Shown here: one piece after another, positions 61,026 to 64,000 of the stretch
How the letters are laid out: each line of letters starts with the position of its first letter
Numbering within the stretch: position 1 is the first letter of the stretch
Source: Flavihumibacter solisilvae
Lineage (GTDB): Bacteria; Bacteroidota; Bacteroidia; Chitinophagales; Chitinophagaceae
Assembly (NCBI RefSeq): GCF_000814475.1
Contig: NZ_JSVC01000008.1
Span: forward strand, 62,001 to 126,000
Reading direction: 5' to 3'
DNA: 64,000 bases
Program-made: the position numbers and the translations under genes
Notes under the pieces: model-generated
What the model saw: only the letters and a program-made list of their open reading frames with translations
Databases searched by the model: none
Told to the model about the DNA's origin: nothing

Positions 61026-63725
61026 ATGAGAAAAGTTTTCCTGCTTCCCCTGGTATTACTCATGTCAACCACTGTCGGATTCGCACAATCTGCTGTTACA
61101 GCAGTCTGGGTAGAAAATCGTGAAAATCCCCTGGGCGTGGTTTCTGCTCAGCCGCGCTTCAGCTGGCGGTTACAGAGCGACAAGCGTAATACAGTTCAAA
61201 CTGCTTATGAGATAAACCTGAAGGAGGGCTCAGCCACTGCGTGGTCAACAGGCAAAGTGAACAGCAACCAGTCGGTTCATGTCGTTTATAATGGCAAGCC
61301 GTTGGAATCAGGGAAGAAATATACCTGGCAGGTCAGGGCCTGGGACAACTCCGGAAAGCCATCAGCATGGAGTAAGCCTGCATTTTTTACAATGGGATTG
61401 CTGAATGAAGCGGACTGGAAAGCCAGTTGGATCACTCCGGGTTTTACCGAGGATGAGAACCGACCGTCACCCCTTTTCCGGAAAGAGTTCGAAACAAAAA
61501 GAAAGCTCAGGTCTGCGATCGCATATGTTACCTCTCACGGAATGTATGAAGCATTCATCAATGGTAAAAGAATCGGCGACGCATACCTGACCCCTGGCTG
61601 GACATCTTACCATAATCGCCTTCAATACCAGGTGTATGACCTTACCAACCAGTTGGCATCGGGAAGGAACACGATCGGTGTACAGCTTGGAAGCGGATGG
61701 TACAGGGGAAATATCGGCTTCTCCGGCCAGTACAATGTATATGGAAAAGATATTGCCCTCCTTTTCCAGCTTGAGATTGAGTATTCCGACGGCACCAAAG
61801 AACTGGTCATTTCTGACGGATCCTGGAAAACTTCTACAGGGGAGATCCAATACGCTGAGATCTACCATGGAGAAACCATCGATCACAGGAAGGAGAAAGC
61901 CGGGTGGTTGAATCCTGGTTATAACGATTCGGAATGGAGCAGTGCGCAGGTAGCCGGGTTCCCGAAAAATACGCTCATCTCTACCATCAATGAACCGGTA
62001 AGAAAACAGGAGACCTTCAAACCAGTAAAGATCTTTACAACACCGGCAGGGGAGAAAGTGATCGACTTCGGCCAGAACCTGGTAGGCTGGGTAGTAATGA
62101 GGTTCAACGGAAAAGCAGGCGACAGCATTTTTATAACGCATGCCGAAGTGCTCGACAAACAGGGGAACTTCTATATTGACAACCTGCGTTCCGCGAAATG
62201 CAGGAACATCTTTGTACTCAGAGGTGGACAACAGGAAGTTTTTGAGCCTCACTTCACGTGGCAGGGATTCCGATATGCACGGATTGAAGGCATAAAGGGT
62301 GAACTGCTGCCGGAAAATTTTGAAGCCGTTGCGTTGTACTCCGATATGGAACCTACCGGCACGTTTACGTCTTCAAACCCGTTGATTAACCAGCTGCAGC
62401 ATAATATCCAATGGGGGCAACGTGGCAATTTCCTGGATGTTCCGACTGATTGCCCGCAGCGCGACGAACGGCTGGGCTGGACCGGTGACGCACAGGCGTT
62501 TTCGCGGACCGCTTCCTTCAATATGAACGTGAACAGCTTTTTTGCAAAATGGCTGCGGGATGTTGAGGCCGACCAGGTTGAAGGGAAAGTGCCGTTTGTG
62601 GTTCCCAACGTGCTGGGAAAAAATGAAGTGAACAGCGCCGGCTGGGCCGACGTGGCAACCATTGCACCCTGGAATATGTACCTCGCGTATGGTGATAAAA
62701 GATTGCTGGAGACCCAGTACAACAGTATGAAGGAATTTGTCGAAAGCATGCGGAAGATCGCAAAAAACGATTTGTGGAACACCGGCTTTCATTTTGGGGA
62801 CTGGTTGTTTTATCGTCCGGGTGATGATAACGACGGACGTGCTGCGGTTACCGATAAATACCTCATCGCACAGTGCTTCTATGCGCATTCCACTGAACTG
62901 CTTGTAAACGCCGCCAAAGTCCTGGGTAAGACAGAAGATGCGGCTTCTTATTCAGACCTGTTGAAACGCATCAGGACAGCTTTCGTCAATGAATACCTGA
63001 CACCTTCGGGCCGTTTGGTTTCAAGCACACAGACCGCCTACGTGCTTGCCCTGCAATTTGACATGTTCCCTGAACAACTTCGTGAGCAGGCAGCTAAAAG
63101 GCTCGCAGACAACATTGAGTCGTATGACTATCACCTGACAACAGGCTTCCTGGGAACCCCTTATCTCTGTCATGTACTGACCCGATATGGATATTCGGAT
63201 ATTGCTTACCGGTTGTTGCTGCAGGATTCATATCCATCGTGGTTATACCCGGTAAAAATGGGCGCTACCACTATCTGGGAAAGGTGGGACGGCATCAGGC
63301 CGGACAGTACTTTCCAGACACCGGGTATGAACTCATTTAACCATTATGCCTATGGAGCAATTGGTGACTGGATGTATAGGTCAATGGTCGGGCTCGATAC
63401 CGAGGAAGATGGACCGGGCTACCGGCATATCAGGGTAAAACCGCATATTGGTGAGGGTTTCACCCATGCGTCTGCCAGCCTTAAAACATATTACGGTACA
63501 GTATCAGGTGGATGGAAAAAAGAAAATGACGAGTTGCAGATGACTGTTGAGATCCCTGCTAATACAACTGCCAAAATCTACATTCCTGCTGCTAATGCGG
63601 AGTCGGTTACTGAATCCGGTAAAGCATTGTCTGCAATCGCGGGAATTAAAATCAACGGTGGGGAAAAAGGATATGTTGTAATCGAAACCGGTTCCGGCAA
63701 ATACAATTTCATAGTAAAAAAATAG
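61026..63725 (+). CDS. Secreted alpha-L-rhamnosidase (GH78)
   Basis: The 899-residue protein has a signal peptide (FLLPLVLLMSTTVGFAQ), an N-terminal fibronectin-like domain, a lectin-like domain (about residues 140-330: SAIAYVTSHGMYEAFINGKRIG), a beta-sandwich and a catalytic (alpha/alpha)6 domain. The GH78 signature DVPTDCPQRDERLGWTGDAQAF and the second acid segment MGATTIWERWDG are present. It would release L-rhamnose from pectin or flavonoid glycosides. Together with the SGNH hydrolase, dehydratase and SDR it forms a small sugar-use region; no SusCD pair is seen in the window. Confidence 0.93.
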   Translation: MRKVFLLPLVLLMSTTVGFAQSAVTAVWVENRENPLGVVSAQPRFSWRLQSDKRNTVQTAYEINLKEGSATAWSTGKVNSNQSVHVVYNGKPLESGKKYTWQVRAWDNSGKPSAWSKPAFFTMGLLNEADWKASWITPGFTEDENRPSPLFRKEFETKRKLRSAIAYVTSHGMYEAFINGKRIGDAYLTPGWTSYHNRLQYQVYDLTNQLASGRNTIGVQLGSGWYRGNIGFSGQYNVYGKDIALLFQLEIEYSDGTKELVISDGSWKTSTGEIQYAEIYHGETIDHRKEKAGWLNPGYNDSEWSSAQVAGFPKNTLISTINEPVRKQETFKPVKIFTTPAGEKVIDFGQNLVGWVVMRFNGKAGDSIFITHAEVLDKQGNFYIDNLRSAKCRNIFVLRGGQQEVFEPHFTWQGFRYARIEGIKGELLPENFEAVALYSDMEPTGTFTSSNPLINQLQHNIQWGQRGNFLDVPTDCPQRDERLGWTGDAQAFSRTASFNMNVNSFFAKWLRDVEADQVEGKVPFVVPNVLGKNEVNSAGWADVATIAPWNMYLAYGDKRLLETQYNSMKEFVESMRKIAKNDLWNTGFHFGDWLFYRPGDDNDGRAAVTDKYLIAQCFYAHSTELLVNAAKVLGKTEDAASYSDLLKRIRTAFVNEYLTPSGRLVSSTQTAYVLALQFDMFPEQLREQAAKRLADNIESYDYHLTTGFLGTPYLCHVLTRYGYSDIAYRLLLQDSYPSWLYPVKMGATTIWERWDGIRPDSTFQTPGMNSFNHYAYGAIGDWMYRSMVGLDTEEDGPGYRHIRVKPHIGEGFTHASASLKTYYGTVSGGWKKENDELQMTVEIPANTTAKIYIPAANAESVTESGKALSAIAGIKINGGEKGYVVIETGSGKYNFIVKK

Positions 63726-63729
63726 TGAA

Positions 63730-63807
63730 GTAAGGGAGCGGTCGAAGTAGCCAGATCTATGTCTTCAAAAAACTTAATACGTGGCGCTGCAAAAGTTGCT
63801 CCCTTAC
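63730..63807. repeat. Inverted repeat after the rhamnosidase
   Basis: GTAAGGGAGC and GCTCCCTTAC are perfect 10-bp arms (63730-63739 and 63798-63807) with a 58-nt loop. They lie between convergent genes, as do the hairpins at 33673 and 47872. Confidence 0.55.
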
Positions 63808-63914
63808 CTGCTTATTTCAAATATTCTTTGTAATCGCTTCTCCTGTTTTTCAAATTCCTTGCCAGAAGGCAAAATGGGGAATAAATAATTTGTCAATTCA
63901 CAAAGGGCAACTCA

Positions 63915-64000
63915 TCATGCTTTTCGTGCACGGACCATTTCCCGTTTACCCGGGGGACCAGGAATTTTTTCTACCTGGTAGCCTGCTGCGGTCAATGCGC
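63915..64000 (-). CDS. mnmD: C-terminus of MnmD-like tRNA methyltransferase (partial at the right edge)
   Basis: Reading the minus strand from the window edge gives 27 codons to TGA (63915-63917), followed by a second TGA. The peptide includes AAGYQVEKIPGPPGKREMV, close to the C-terminal end of MnmD/MnmC methyltransferase domains (GPPGKREMLRA), which finish the 5-methylaminomethyl-2-thiouridine of tRNA. Only the tail is visible, so the assignment rests on this one segment. Confidence 0.62.
   Translation of the reverse strand, partial: ALTAAGYQVEKIPGPPGKREMVRARKA

Noticed and set aside
63726-63914. Short coding gene between the rhamnosidase and the MnmD-like tail
   Set aside because: No frame with a plausible start, length or composition; the stretch holds only an inverted repeat and A/T-rich sequence.
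1-64000. tRNA, rRNA, CRISPR arrays, insertion sequences, prophage
   Set aside because: I looked for cloverleaf-type arms, regular spaced repeats, transposase motifs and phage proteins in gaps and frames and saw none I could support.

Overview
The window looks like a chromosomal segment of a Bacteroidota member, most likely in or near Chitinophagaceae. This rests on the gene content (flexirubin/aryl-polyene pigment genes, DUF4369-type TlpA thioredoxins, a Bacteroidota-style lipoprotein LptC, GH78 and GH9 enzymes), the scarcity of strong Shine-Dalgarno sites, and repeated TAnnTTTG -7 elements upstream of genes. I saw no rRNA, tRNA, CRISPR array, insertion sequence or phage gene.

Bases 1-23837 hold one long co-directional block of 24 genes with overlaps or very short gaps. 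It encodes most of a flexirubin-type aryl-polyene pathway. Tyrosine ammonia-lyase makes the 4-coumarate starter and a PaaK-like ligase activates it. Two acyl carrier proteins, AcpS, three complete ketosynthases, two ketosynthase-like proteins without a nucleophile, a ketoreductase and two hotdog dehydratases extend it. A thioesterase, an LPLAT acyltransferase, a methyltransferase and a WxWxIP flavin halogenase tailor it. A LolA-like protein, a lipoprotein and an MMPL exporter fused to acyltransferase and methyltransferase domains place it in the envelope. Less usual members are a C45 N-terminal-nucleophile hydrolase, a retinol-saturase-like oxidoreductase, a polysaccharide deacetylase and an unknown secreted protein. 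The dialkylresorcinol genes (darA/darB) are not here; the block runs off the left edge, so they may lie upstream.

Bases 23976-32333 hold a TPR protein, a small CxxC membrane protein, two glycosyltransferases with meaB, and a LON-domain/coaX/outer-membrane protein/lptC run, followed by an aldo-keto reductase and a clear terminator. A 514-bp gene-free stretch with a T/G-rich segment follows. Bases 32848-46804 carry an HSDL2-like SDR, lysS, an LpxH-like phosphoesterase, a glycosyltransferase, a flavin reductase with a fumarylacetoacetase-like hydrolase, a class-A beta-lactamase-like hydrolase, a GH9-deacetylase fusion, a fatty acid hydroxylase, a FabG-like reductase, a GH3 amido synthetase and lptB.

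Bases 46891-57709 are mostly housekeeping: metF, an outer-membrane barrel, a parvulin/TlpA pair, rlmD, two adjacent rhomboids (the second without its catalytic serine), an endonuclease/phosphatase-fold protein and cysS. Bases 57723-63725 carry a sugar-use group: SGNH hydrolase, IlvD/Edd-type dehydratase, SDR and alpha-L-rhamnosidase. The right edge cuts a minus-strand gene whose C-terminal tail resembles MnmD.

Palindromic or repetitive elements sit in several intergenic gaps, mainly between convergent genes. All functions are inferred from sequence reading alone; no search or structure prediction was run.
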